NCBI RefSeq assembly: GCF_030816475.1
Contig: NZ_JAUSXF010000001.1
Location: forward strand, 2,046,001 to 2,110,000
Source: Arthrobacter pascens
Lineage (GTDB): Bacteria > Actinomycetota > Actinomycetes > Actinomycetales > Micrococcaceae
Length of the DNA stretch: 64,000 nucleotides
Direction of reading: 5' to 3'
Made by a program: the position numbers and the translations under genes. Positions 16,597 through 24,568 of this stretch are shown here, in pieces (position 1 is the first letter of the stretch; the number at the start of each line of letters is the position of its first letter). The notes under the pieces were generated by a model that was not told the origin of the DNA, did no database searches, and worked only from the letters and a program-made list of their open reading frames with translations.

Positions 16597-16730
16597 ATGG
16601 GCTCCCTTGTTCGAAACGTCTAAATTGTTCTGGGTCTGCAGTCCATCATGCCAGCGCAGCCCGCGGATCCGCTTGTATGACCCCGACAAAGAATGTCTTG
16701 CCAGCCACCTCACGGAAGCGTATTGAAACG

Positions 16731-17456
16731 CTAGTGGCCCATGCCCAGTCCGCCGTCCACCGGGATGACCGCGCCGGAAATATACGCTGCCTCATCGCTG
16801 GAAATCCAGCGGACCACATTGGCCACCTCTGAGGATTCAGCGAACCGCCCGGCCGGAACCTTTGAGAGGTAGTCCTTCTGGGTCGCCTCCGGAAGTTCTG
16901 CCGTCATGTCAGTGTTGATGAACCCCGGCGCGACGACGTTGGCCGTGATCCCGCGGGATCCCAGTTCGCGGGTCAGTGAGCGCGCGATGCCCACCAGTCC
17001 GGCCTTGGACGCCGAATAGTTGATCTGTCCGGGAGCACCGTAGAGCCCGGAGACCGAGGAGATCAGGACCACGCGGCCCTTCCGCAGCCGGATCATGCCC
17101 TTGGATGCCCTCTTGATGACACGGAATGCGCCGGTGAGGTTGGTGTCTATTACGGACGTGAAATCGTCCTCGCTCATGCGCAGCAGGAGCGTGTCCTTGG
17201 TGATGCCGGCGTTGGCCACGAGAACCTCCACAGGACCGTGCGCCGCTTCCACCTCGGAAAATGCCGCATCCACTGACTTTTCGTCTGTGACGTCGGCTTT
17301 AACGCCAAGAATCCCTTCGGGCAGTTTGGACTCGCTACGGTACGTCACGGCGACCTTGTCGCCGTTCGCCAGGAACGCCTCGGCGATGGCCAGTCCGATG
17401 CCGCGGTTGCCTCCCGTGATCAGGACGCTGCGGGACGCGGTGACTGCTTCAGACAT
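16731..17456 (-). CDS. fabG: 3-oxoacyl-ACP reductase FabG (MabA-like)
   Basis: NADPH-dependent reduction of 3-oxoacyl-ACP in fatty-acid elongation. The 241-residue protein shows a complete classical SDR set: cofactor loop LITGGNRGIGLAIA (about 12-25), LVANAGIT (about 80-87), the serine in VVLISSVSGLYG and the YSASKAGLVGIARSL catalytic block (about 150-165), then NVVAPGFINTDM and the terminal GAVIPVDGGLGMGH. The shortened N-terminus and VKADVTDEKSVDAAF stretch resemble mycobacterial MabA/FabG1. ATG start has GGAG seven bases ahead. No inhA-like enoyl reductase lies next to it, unlike mycobacteria. Divergent from the DUF3099/SURF1 operon. Confidence 0.93.
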   Translation of the reverse strand: MSEAVTASRSVLITGGNRGIGLAIAEAFLANGDKVAVTYRSESKLPEGILGVKADVTDEKSVDAAFSEVEAAHGPVEVLVANAGITKDTLLLRMSEDDFTSVIDTNLTGAFRVIKRASKGMIRLRKGRVVLISSVSGLYGAPGQINYSASKAGLVGIARSLTRELGSRGITANVVAPGFINTDMTAELPEATQKDYLSKVPAGRFAESSEVANVVRWISSDEAAYISGAVIPVDGGLGMGH

Positions 17457-17577
17457 TAATCGCTCCGGAATTCTGCGGCGCGCAGCGCCGCGGTAGGAAG
17501 GGTGAGATTTTTGCTGCCTCCGATCTTAGCCGCCGTTTGGGTGCCACTGCCGATGGTGAGAGAATTGAGGCAAGCCT

Positions 17578-18036
17578 TTGGAGCGTGATGAATCAGCCGT
17601 GACCCTTGAAAACCATGCCGGACAGCCTGTGCCTGGAGATCCTCAGCGGTTCTCCGGAGATTCGGGCGTCCACTCGATTACCGACGCCGCGGCGGCCCAT
17701 TCCGAGGACATGCACCAGCGTATGGTCAAGTACGCCCTGGCCATGGGAATCCGGCTGGTATGCCTCATCCTCATTTTTGTGGTGGACGGCTGGTTCAAGA
17801 TCGTCATGGTTGCCGGTGCGGTATTCCTGCCATGGATTGCAGTCATTATCGCCAACGGCAGCGACAAGGCGGAGATCCACAGTGATTCACTCCTAGAGTC
17901 CGCGCCCTTGGCGGAACTCGAGGCCCCTGCTTGGCCCACCGAGGAGGACGACGGAATTTCCCCGGTCCTGCAGGGAGAAGTCATTGACGACGACGGGGAC
18001 GAAACGGGCCCGGAACAGGAACGGCGCGCTTCATGA
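17578..18036 (+). CDS. DUF3099 domain membrane protein
   Basis: A 152-residue actinobacterial protein of the DUF3099 family. The conserved segment VHSITDAAAAHSEDMHQRMV (about 31-50) precedes two transmembrane helices (about 52-72, KYALAMGIRLVCLILIFVV, and 77-94, VMVAGAVFLPWIAVIIAN); the remainder is an acidic cytoplasmic tail. Function unknown. The TTG start is preferred because GAGG lies seven bases upstream; a GTG seven codons on lacks a site. Its stop overlaps the next start by four bases (ATGA), linking it to the small Cys-rich protein and SURF1, which suggests a role near respiratory membrane assembly; that link is inference. Confidence 0.88.
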   Translation: MERDESAVTLENHAGQPVPGDPQRFSGDSGVHSITDAAAAHSEDMHQRMVKYALAMGIRLVCLILIFVVDGWFKIVMVAGAVFLPWIAVIIANGSDKAEIHSDSLLESAPLAELEAPAWPTEEDDGISPVLQGEVIDDDGDETGPEQERRAS

Positions 18037-18299
18037 AGATCTTCGACCTGGCAGCCGGGGCTGACGGTCCGGAGCCGGCGGTGGCGACGTGCTCCCGCAA
18101 GGCCTGCCGCTCGGAGGCGTCCTGGCAGCTTCTCTGGAACAACCCCAAGATCCATACGCCGGAACGCCGCAAGATCTGGCTCGCCTGCGGTGAGCACCGC
18201 GCCTGGCTTGAGGACTATCTCCAGACGCGCGGCCTATGGAAAGAAACCCTGGCGCTGGTGCCGGACACGTCATCGGCTCCCATCGGGCAGGATTTCTGA
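18033..18299 (+). CDS. Small conserved protein with Cys-Cys-Cys-His cluster
   Basis: An 88-residue soluble protein of unknown function. It contains CSRKACRSEASWQLLWNNP (Cys at about 20 and 25) and WLACGEH (Cys 52, His 55), a CX4C...CX2H arrangement that could hold one zinc or iron-sulfur atom set. It is tryptophan-rich for its size. The ATG overlaps the DUF3099 stop and the SURF1 ATG follows its TGA with no gap, so all three are almost certainly coupled in translation. Position next to SURF1 makes a role in cytochrome oxidase assembly, for example metal handling, thinkable but unproven. I do not recognise a named family. Confidence 0.85.
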   Translation: MKIFDLAAGADGPEPAVATCSRKACRSEASWQLLWNNPKIHTPERRKIWLACGEHRAWLEDYLQTRGLWKETLALVPDTSSAPIGQDF

Positions 18300-19184
18300 A
18301 TGTACCGTTTCCTCTTCTCCAGCAAATGGCTGGGATATCTGCTGCTTGCCGCCATCTTCGCGGCGGGCTGCGTCTTTTTGGGGCGCTGGCAGATGGACCG
18401 CAGGGCCGAGACTCTCGCCGAAATCAACCGCGTGGTATCCAACTATTCCTCCGCTCCCATCCCCTTCAGCGAAGCCCGGGATCAGTTCAGGAATATGGAC
18501 CCTGAGAGGGAGTGGACCCAGGTTGAGCTCAAAGGCCGGTACGACACTGAGGGCGAAAGGGTTGTGCGGAACCGTACCCTCAACGGCCAGCCCGGTTATG
18601 AAGTCGTGGTTCCCTTCAGGCTGGATACCGGCGAGACAGTGGTGATTGACCGGGGATGGCTGCCCATCGGCAACAAGACGCCCGGACGTCCCGACTCAGT
18701 GCCCGCGCCTCCCTCCGGTGAGGTGACGGCCATCGTCCGGCTCAAACCCGGCGAGCCGCAGCTGCAGCGCGGCGCTCCGGACGGCCAGCTGGCCTCCATT
18801 GACCTTCCCACCTACGCCGGCGAACTCGGCTATCCGCTCCTGACCGGCGCCTACGGCCTGCTCGCCTCGGAGACTCCCCCGGTTCCTGACATGCCCGCCG
18901 CCTTCCCGATGCCGGACACCGATGAAGGCACGCACCTTTCCTACTCGCTGCAGTGGTTCGCCTTCGGCATTCTCATGTTCGTGGGGTTCGGCTATGCCGC
19001 CAGGCAGCAGGCCCGCAATGCCGCCATCGATGCCCAGGACGCCCTGGACGCCGAAGAAGCCGGGCTGGAACCCATGCATTCAACGGCCGCTGCACCACGC
19101 CGTCGTACTCCAGCACGGCGAAGGGGTGGCAGGCCCACCGCAGAGGAAGAGGAAGACGCTATCCTCGACGCCCAGGGTTTCTGA
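18300..19184 (+). CDS. SURF1-family cytochrome oxidase assembly protein
   Basis: A 294-residue membrane protein of the SURF1/Shy1 family, which helps insert heme a during assembly of aa3-type cytochrome c oxidase. It has the typical two-helix topology: first helix near residues 9-27 followed by GRWQMDRR, and a second near 217-238 (QWFAFGILMFVGFGYAARQQ). Between them are the family marks VELKGRYD, RNRTLNGQPGYEVVVPF (about 96-112) and VVIDRGWLPIG. The C-terminal ~50 residues are an extra basic then acidic tail. Starts directly at the preceding TGA. Works in the same process as ctaA and ctaB elsewhere in this window. Confidence 0.94.
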   Translation: MYRFLFSSKWLGYLLLAAIFAAGCVFLGRWQMDRRAETLAEINRVVSNYSSAPIPFSEARDQFRNMDPEREWTQVELKGRYDTEGERVVRNRTLNGQPGYEVVVPFRLDTGETVVIDRGWLPIGNKTPGRPDSVPAPPSGEVTAIVRLKPGEPQLQRGAPDGQLASIDLPTYAGELGYPLLTGAYGLLASETPPVPDMPAAFPMPDTDEGTHLSYSLQWFAFGILMFVGFGYAARQQARNAAIDAQDALDAEEAGLEPMHSTAAAPRRRTPARRRGGRPTAEEEEDAILDAQGF

Positions 19185-19212
19185 GCGTCCTCAGGCGGTT
19201 TACGATGAGGGT

Positions 19213-19368
19213 ATGAGCGATGTTCCAGCCGATGATGGCCCACAGGAACCTGATCAGAAAAGGGCACCTGATGAGAAGAACCCCCGGGAGTTCCTCGCTG
19301 ACGCACTTTCGCCGGTAGTTGACCCCGATGTCCAGGCGGACCGGCCGAGCGCGCCGGAGGATTCCTAG
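19213..19368 (+). CDS. Small acidic hypothetical protein
   Basis: A 51-residue, Asp/Glu/Pro-rich reading frame (MSDVPADDGPQEPDQKRAPD ... REFLADALSPVVDPDVQ) 28 bp downstream of SURF1. GAGG lies just two bases ahead of the ATG, so the ribosome site is poor. Its TAG stop shares bases with the stop of the convergent ABC-F gene in the palindrome CTAG. The REFLADALSPVVDPD segment looks like genuine protein, and codon use is normal, but the gene is short and has no recognised family. Confidence 0.5.
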   Translation: MSDVPADDGPQEPDQKRAPDEKNPREFLADALSPVVDPDVQADRPSAPEDS

Positions 19369-20963
19369 GCGAGCGTGATGAGGTCCAGGTAGTCCTCGTT
19401 CCAGTGGTCCTCGACGCCGTCAGGCAGCAGCACAACCCGCTCGGGGTTGAGGGCTTCGACCGCGCCTTCATCGTGGCTGACCAGGACGACGGCGCCGCTG
19501 TAGTTCCTCAAGGCGCCCAGGATTTCGGCGCGGCTGGCGGGGTCCAGGTTATTGGTCGGCTCGTCGAGGAGGAGGACGTTGGCGCTTGATGCCACGATGG
19601 TGGCAAGAGCCAGGCGGGTCTTCTCGCCGCCGGAGAGCACACCGGCGGGCTTGTCGACGTCGTCTCCGGAGAACAGGAACGAGCCGAGGATGCCACGCAC
19701 CTCGGCGTCCTTCATATCCGGTGCGGAGGACCGCATATTCTCCAGGACGGTGCGATCGACGTCGAGCGTCTCGTGTTCCTGGGCGTAATAGCCCACCTTG
19801 AGGCCGTGGCCGGCAATGACATCACCGGTATCGGGCTGGTCCACGCCCGCGAGCATCCGAAGGAGGGTGGTCTTGCCGGCGCCGTTAAGTCCCAGGATGA
19901 CCACCTTGGAGCCGCGGTCGATGGCCAGGTCCACGTCCGTGAAGATTTCCAGCGAACCGTAGGACTTGCTGAGGCCTTCTGCGGTGAGCGGGGTCTTGCC
20001 GCAGGGCGACGGATCCGGGAACCGCAGCGCGGCCACCCGGTCGTTTTCGCGCACGGCCTCCAGCCCGCTGAGCAACCGCTCGGCGCGCTTGGCCATGTTC
20101 TGCGCTGCGACGGCCTTGGTGGCCTTGGCGCGCATCTTGTTGGCCTGGTCGAAAAGGACCTGGGCCTTCTTTTCAGCGTTGGCGCGTTCCCGCTTCCGGG
20201 CGCGTTCGTCGGTTTCGCGCTGGGTGAGGTAGCGCTTCCAGTCCATGTTGTAGAAGTCGATCTGGGCGCGGTTGGCATCCAGCAGGAAGACCTTGTTCAC
20301 TGTGGCTTCGAGCAGCTCGGTGTCGTGGCTGATCACGATCAGACCGCCCTGGTGGTTCTTGAGGAAGTCACGCAGCCAGGCAATGGAGTCGGCATCGAGG
20401 TGGTTGGTGGGCTCATCCAGGAGCATGGTCTCAGCGTCCGAGTACAGGATCCGGGCCAGCTCCACACGGCGGCGCTGGCCACCGGAGAGCGTCTTGAGCG
20501 GCTGGTTCAGCAGCCGGTCCGGCAGCGCGAGGTTGGAGCAAATGGCTGCGGCCTCGGCCTCGGCCGCGTAACCGCCGGCAGCCAGGAACTCGGATTCCAG
20601 CCGGTCATAGCGGTTCATCGCCTTGCGCTGGACAGTGGCGTCTTCGCTGGCCATCTCTTCGTGGGCCACACGGAGCCTGCCGACGGCGATGTCCAGGCCA
20701 CGGACTGAAAGGATCCGGTCACGCGCCAGCTGCTCCATGTCCGGCGTGCGGGGGTCCTGGGGCAGGTAGCCGATCTCGCCCGTGCGGGTCACCTTGCCCG
20801 CGGCCGGCAGGCCTTCGCCGGCGAGGACACGCGTGAGCGTGGTTTTGCCTGCACCGTTCCGGCCCACCAGGCCGATCTTGTCTCCCCTGTCGATGCGGAA
20901 GCTCACCTGGTCCATAAGGAGCCGGGCGCCGGCGCGCAGTTCAAGATCCTGGACGGTAATCAC
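19365..20963 (-). CDS. ABC-F family ATPase (ribosome-associated)
   Basis: A 532-residue tandem ATPase with no membrane part, typical of ABC-F proteins that act on the ribosome (translation factors or antibiotic protection). Domain 1: Walker A LVGRNGAGKTTL (about 33-44), signature LSGGQRRRVELARIL, Walker B MLLDEPTNHLD. A ~80-residue basic linker (KRYLTQRETDERARKRERAN...) separates the domains as expected for the interdomain arm. Domain 2: ILGLNGAGKTTLLRML (about 352-367), LSGGEKTRLALATIV, VLLLDEPTNNLD. The GTG start gives MITVQDLELRAG, the normal N-terminus. Subfamily (EttA, Uup or resistance type) is not resolvable here. Divergent from bioY, 311 bp away. Confidence 0.93.
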   Translation of the reverse strand: MITVQDLELRAGARLLMDQVSFRIDRGDKIGLVGRNGAGKTTLTRVLAGEGLPAAGKVTRTGEIGYLPQDPRTPDMEQLARDRILSVRGLDIAVGRLRVAHEEMASEDATVQRKAMNRYDRLESEFLAAGGYAAEAEAAAICSNLALPDRLLNQPLKTLSGGQRRRVELARILYSDAETMLLDEPTNHLDADSIAWLRDFLKNHQGGLIVISHDTELLEATVNKVFLLDANRAQIDFYNMDWKRYLTQRETDERARKRERANAEKKAQVLFDQANKMRAKATKAVAAQNMAKRAERLLSGLEAVRENDRVAALRFPDPSPCGKTPLTAEGLSKSYGSLEIFTDVDLAIDRGSKVVILGLNGAGKTTLLRMLAGVDQPDTGDVIAGHGLKVGYYAQEHETLDVDRTVLENMRSSAPDMKDAEVRGILGSFLFSGDDVDKPAGVLSGGEKTRLALATIVASSANVLLLDEPTNNLDPASRAEILGALRNYSGAVVLVSHDEGAVEALNPERVVLLPDGVEDHWNEDYLDLITLA

Positions 20964-21274
20964 AGCAGGTAAGGCCTTTCACAACAGGGAATGCCGCAGC
21001 CCAACGGATGATGTCTGGGTGGAACCGGGCAGAGTGGCCATAGAACGGCCTATACAAGTCTACCGGCCGCAGCTTCGCGCCATAACCGCCGCACGCCGTC
21101 GTCCTCCCGGCTCCTGCTCTACCGTCCACTGCCAGGACCGGGCAGGCGCCTTTTGTGCCGTGCCGTCAGCTCCCGGGCTCCCGTTTAGTAGGGGCCCCAC
21201 AAAATGGAGGCCAGGCGGGGCCGGTAACGTCAGGATTACCCCACATTCACTTGTACAGACCCGACAGGATCCCC
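20964..21274. other. Intergenic region between divergent ABC-F and bioY genes
   Basis: No credible gene. It must hold the promoters for both units. I see TTTAGT about 90 bp before bioY but no matching -35 box, and no clear BirA- or BioQ-type palindrome by eye. AGGA five to eight bases before the bioY ATG is the ribosome site. Confidence 0.6.
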
Positions 21275-21922
21275 ATGAGCCAGACTGACACTGCCGTCAC
21301 CGGCACCGCCTCGCCTGAACGCCGCCGCTGGAACGCCACCGACCTGGGCCTGATTGCCGTCTTCGCCGCCATGGTTGCCGCTTCGGCACTCGTGGCCGCC
21401 ATTCCCGTCGGCGCTCTCGGCGTACCTATCACCCTGCAGACCCTCGCCGTGATGCTCACCGGCCTGGCGCTCGGCCCGGGAAGGGCTTTCGCCGCCGTGG
21501 CCCTCTACACCGTGCTGGGGCTCGCTGGACTCCCCATTTTCAGCAGCGGGCGCAGCGGGCTCGGCATCCTGGCCGGCCCGTCTGCCGGCTACATCATCGC
21601 CTTCCCCCTTGCGGCAGCGGCGGTTGGCTGGCTCTCCGCGGTCATCATTCGCCGCACTCTGAAGTACCGCGGCGTCTTGCTTTTCGCGGCTGCCACGGTC
21701 ACGAGTATCGTCGTCGTCCACGCCCTGGGCGTCGTCGGCATGATGATCAATGCGAAGCTGGACTTCTCCAAGGCGTTCCTCGCCGACCTCCCCTTCTACC
21801 CCGGCGACATCATCAAGAATGTCCTGGCCGTCACAGTGGCACTCGCCTTGCACAAGGCGTTCCCGGACCTTCTGGTCCGCCGCGTCCGTCCAGTCGGGCA
21901 GCAGAGCTCCATCCAGCAGTGA
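21275..21922 (+). CDS. bioY: Biotin ECF transporter S component BioY
   Basis: Substrate-binding membrane subunit for high-affinity biotin uptake. The 215-residue protein has about six transmembrane helices and the BioY marks VPITLQTLAVMLTGLALGP (about 50-68), GLAGLPIFSSGRSGLGILAGPSAGYIIAFP region (about 85-115) and the terminal FYPGDIIKNVLAV segment (about 172-184). The ATG follows AGGA; the first 20 residues are a hydrophilic leader. Its stop overlaps the ecfA start by four bases, forming bioY-ecfA-ecfT, the same three-gene order as bioYMN in corynebacteria and rhizobia. High confidence. Confidence 0.95.
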   Translation: MSQTDTAVTGTASPERRRWNATDLGLIAVFAAMVAASALVAAIPVGALGVPITLQTLAVMLTGLALGPGRAFAAVALYTVLGLAGLPIFSSGRSGLGILAGPSAGYIIAFPLAAAAVGWLSAVIIRRTLKYRGVLLFAAATVTSIVVVHALGVVGMMINAKLDFSKAFLADLPFYPGDIIKNVLAVTVALALHKAFPDLLVRRVRPVGQQSSIQQ

Positions 21923-22635
21923 GCGTCATTTCCCTGAGCAACGCGGGTGTCCGGGTGGCCGTGGATGGGCGCCCGGACCCCAAGGTCCTGCTTCAGGACA
22001 TCACGCTCACCCTTGCGGAGCAGCGGATCGGAGTGATCGGAGCCAACGGCTCCGGCAAGTCCACCCTCCTGCGCCTGATGAACGGGCTCGTGGCGCCCAC
22101 CTCGGGGACCGTCGCGGTCAACGGTGCGGATACTGTCCGGAAAGTGCGGGCCGTCCGGCAACAGGTGGGATTTGTCTTCACCGATCCCCTTTCACAGCTG
22201 GTCATGCCCACAGGCAGGGAGGACGTCGAACTGTCCCTGCGGCGCTCGGTGCGGAACGGAGACGAGCGGCGGGCCACAGCCGAGGCCGTGCTGGACCGCT
22301 TCGGCCTGCTCGTCCTTGCCGACCAAAGCATCTACGAGCTCTCCGGCGGGGAACGCCAGCTGATGGCGCTGGCTGCCGTGCTGGCCGTGGATCCTTCGGT
22401 CCTGGTACTCGACGAACCGTCAACCCTGCTGGACCTGCGGAACCGCGAACTGCTTCGCCACACTCTGTCCGGCCTGGACCAACAGATCGTGATGTCCACC
22501 CACGACCTCGACCTTGCCCTCGAAATGGACCGCGTCCTGGTGGTCGAGTCCGGACGGGTAGTGTTCGATGGCGCCGCTGCCGCCGCCGTCGGGCACTACC
22601 GTTCCCTGTGCGCGGCGGACCTGGCAACGCCGTGA
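21919..22635 (+). CDS. ecfA: Biotin ECF transporter ATPase (EcfA/BioM)
   Basis: ATP-hydrolysing subunit of the biotin transporter. 238 residues: Walker A GVIGANGSGKSTLLRLMNGL (about 38-57), Q-loop VGFVFTDPLSQLVMPT (the FxxPxxQ pattern typical of ECF ATPases), signature ELSGGERQLMALAAVL, Walker B VLVLDEPSTLLD and switch MSTHDLDLALEMD. A single ATPase gene is present, so the transporter would use a homodimer, as in BioMNY. GTG start overlaps the bioY TGA; its own TGA overlaps the ecfT GTG. Confidence 0.93.
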   Translation: MSVISLSNAGVRVAVDGRPDPKVLLQDITLTLAEQRIGVIGANGSGKSTLLRLMNGLVAPTSGTVAVNGADTVRKVRAVRQQVGFVFTDPLSQLVMPTGREDVELSLRRSVRNGDERRATAEAVLDRFGLLVLADQSIYELSGGERQLMALAAVLAVDPSVLVLDEPSTLLDLRNRELLRHTLSGLDQQIVMSTHDLDLALEMDRVLVVESGRVVFDGAAAAAVGHYRSLCAADLATP

Positions 22636-23255
22636 GGGGACACGGCTTCCTGCTGGCCAACTATGTCCCGGGCGCGTCCCTGATCCACCGTGCCCCGCTC
22701 TGGCTAAAATTCCTTGTGGTGCTCGTGTGCGGCGTGGCCTCGTTCCTGGTGGTGGACTGGCTGGTATCCGCGGCCGTGCTGGCCACTTTATGTTGCCTCT
22801 TTCTCCTGACCGGCGCGGGGCCCCGGAGGCTCCTCGGCACCGTTCGTCCGCTGGCCCTGGTGCTGCTGGTCATCGGCCTGTTCCAGTGGTGGCAACTGGG
22901 CGCCCCTACTGCGCTCCGGATTGTCCTGAACATCCTGGTCTGTGTGGTGGCGGCGTCCCTGCTGACGGTCACCACCCCCCTGCAGCGGCTGCTGGACGGG
23001 GTCGTGTCCCTAGCCGGCCCGTTCCGCCGGTTCGGCGCCGATCCGGAACGCTTCGCGTTGACCATCGCCATCATGCTTCGGAGCATCCCGTACATCGCCG
23101 GCGCATTCGCTGACGTCCGCGACTCCGCCCGCGCCCGCGGCTTGGAACGCAACCCGCGCGCCCTGGTCCTGCCCGTTTTCATCACCACCGTGGCGTTCGC
23201 CCGCCAGACCGGTGAGGCGCTGGCCGCCCGCGGACTCGGCGAGGCCGAAGACTGA
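22632..23255 (+). CDS. ecfT: Biotin ECF transporter transmembrane coupling protein (EcfT/BioN)
   Basis: Membrane scaffold that couples the ATPase to BioY. The 207-residue protein has about five hydrophobic segments and the diagnostic Ala-Arg-Gly signatures of EcfT coupling helices: RDSARARGLERNPRAL (about 166-181) and LAARGLGEAED at the C-terminus. The conserved ANYVPGASLIHRAPLWLKF start (about 9-27) is the usual EcfT opening. GTG start overlaps the ecfA stop by four bases; no separate ribosome site is needed. Last gene of the operon, followed by a ~100 bp region with inverted repeats and the convergent thiolase gene. Confidence 0.92.
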   Translation: MRGHGFLLANYVPGASLIHRAPLWLKFLVVLVCGVASFLVVDWLVSAAVLATLCCLFLLTGAGPRRLLGTVRPLALVLLVIGLFQWWQLGAPTALRIVLNILVCVVAASLLTVTTPLQRLLDGVVSLAGPFRRFGADPERFALTIAIMLRSIPYIAGAFADVRDSARARGLERNPRALVLPVFITTVAFARQTGEALAARGLGEAED

Positions 23256-23270
23256 CGGAGCCCGCAGTAG

Positions 23271-23359
23271 TGCTCCCTGCACTGCCATCTCGCTCATCCC
23301 GGTCATGCAAGACCTGCACGCGCTGCCGGACGGCAACAGCAGGAGCACGGCAGGGAGCA
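23271..23359. repeat. Inverted repeat between ecfT and the convergent thiolase gene
   Basis: TGCTCCCTGC at the left end is matched by GCAGGGAGCA at the right end, with a smaller GCTGCCG/CGGCAACAGC fold between. Likely ends both convergent transcripts; there is no T-run. A 116-codon minus-strand frame that begins here runs through ecfT and is not a gene. Confidence 0.4.
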
Positions 23360-24568
23360 TTACGCCGGGGCTGCGGCCAGCTTTTCATATCGCAGCAGCG
23401 CCGCGGTGCCCATGCCGCCGGCAATACTGATCATCGCCAACGCCAGCCGGCCGTGCTCACCCGTGCGGCGGGCCTGTGCCAGCAGGCGGGTCACCAGGAC
23501 AGCCCCGGACGCCCCGTAAGCGTGGCCCAAAGCCAGCGCACCGCCGTCGGCATTCACCCGCAACGGGTCAATTCCCAGGCGGTCAAGGCAGGCCAGGGCC
23601 TGCGAAGCGAAGGCCTCATTGAACTCCACCAGGCCGACGTCGCCGGCGACGAGCCTCCTGGCGGCCAGAAGCCTTTCGGCAGCGACAGCGGCGCCGATGC
23701 CCAGCAGCCGGGGTTCCACTCCCGCCGTGTCACTGGACAGGACCAGCAGCCCGTCCGCCGCCCCCAGTTCGCGGGCCCGCTGCAGGGAGGTGATGACGAC
23801 GGCGGAGGCTGCGTCGGCATCGAAGCAGGAGTTCCCCGCGGTGACGGTTCCGGAATCAACAAAGGCGGCCGGGAACCGCCGGAGCACGGTCGCATTCAGG
23901 CTTGCGCGTGGGCCGTCGTCCGCGCTGACGGTCCCGGAGGAGGTCTCCAGGGTGGTGATTTCATCGGCGAAGGTACCTGCCCGGGCCGCAGCCGAGGCGA
24001 GCTGGTGGCTGCGCAGGGCAAAGGCATCCTGCCGGTCCCGGGTGATACCGAAGCGGTGTGCGACGTTTTCCGCGGCGACTCCCATGTCCGGGTCGCCGTG
24101 GCTGTGCGGGACAAACTGGGCCCGGTCGAAAAACTCGTGCCCGCCGTCGTCGTTCCTGTGCGCCCGCAAGGGAGCGGTGCTGATGCTTTCCACGCCCCCT
24201 GCGAGGAAGACCGGGCTGCCGCCGGCGGCCACCAGCCTGGACGCCAGCACGACGGCATCCAGGCCCGAACCGCACTGCCGGTCCACGGTGACTCCGGGAA
24301 CGCTGGCCGGAAGTCCGGCCTCCAGCAGCGCCAGCCGGGCAACGTTGCCGCCGCCGCCCACAGCGTTGCCGATCACCACGTCAGTGACGGCTGCGGGCGG
24401 CACCCGGCTGTCGGAGAGCAGCTGCGCCAGGACGGGTGCCAGCAGCTGGTGCGCGCGCAGCTCCTTCAAGGCACCATTGGCCCGGCAGACCGGGGTCCGC
24501 CTTGCCGCGATGATCACCGGCTGCCTCTCGGCGGGGAGTGTTTCGGGCGGGAGCAGGTTACTGGCCAA
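23360..24568 (-). CDS. Thiolase-family protein lacking the second catalytic cysteine
   Basis: A thiolase-fold enzyme of about 385-402 residues. The nucleophile is present in VTVDRQCGSGLDAVVLAS; VEFNEAFASQAL gives the Asn motif and ALGHAYGASGA the catalytic histidine (with Ala where GHPxGxSG usually has Pro). The C-terminal motif reads ISIAGGMGTAAL, so the second cysteine of the usual CxGGGxG is serine. Two starts compete: TTG overlapping the ligase stop (used here) or GTG at 24517, which has GAGAGG six bases upstream. It is coupled to the acyl-CoA ligase gene. The ligase-thiolase pair beside bioY resembles Bacillus subtilis yhfT-yhfS-yhfU, suggesting a link to biotin or pimelate supply; fatty-acid degradation is the plain alternative. 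Confidence 0.88.
   Translation of the reverse strand: MASNLLPPETLPAERQPVIIAARRTPVCRANGALKELRAHQLLAPVLAQLLSDSRVPPAAVTDVVIGNAVGGGGNVARLALLEAGLPASVPGVTVDRQCGSGLDAVVLASRLVAAGGSPVFLAGGVESISTAPLRAHRNDDGGHEFFDRAQFVPHSHGDPDMGVAAENVAHRFGITRDRQDAFALRSHQLASAAARAGTFADEITTLETSSGTVSADDGPRASLNATVLRRFPAAFVDSGTVTAGNSCFDADAASAVVITSLQRARELGAADGLLVLSSDTAGVEPRLLGIGAAVAAERLLAARRLVAGDVGLVEFNEAFASQALACLDRLGIDPLRVNADGGALALGHAYGASGAVLVTRLLAQARRTGEHGRLALAMISIAGGMGTAALLRYEKLAAAPA

Noticed and set aside
20964..21274. Biotin operator or riboswitch upstream of bioY
   Set aside because: No convincing BirA- or BioQ-type palindrome or structured RNA could be seen by eye.
23010..23360. Minus-strand frame beginning MLPAVLLLLPSGSA, resembling a signal peptide
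   Set aside because: Most of it is antisense to ecfT and the hydrophobic start falls in the inverted-repeat region; no ribosome site.
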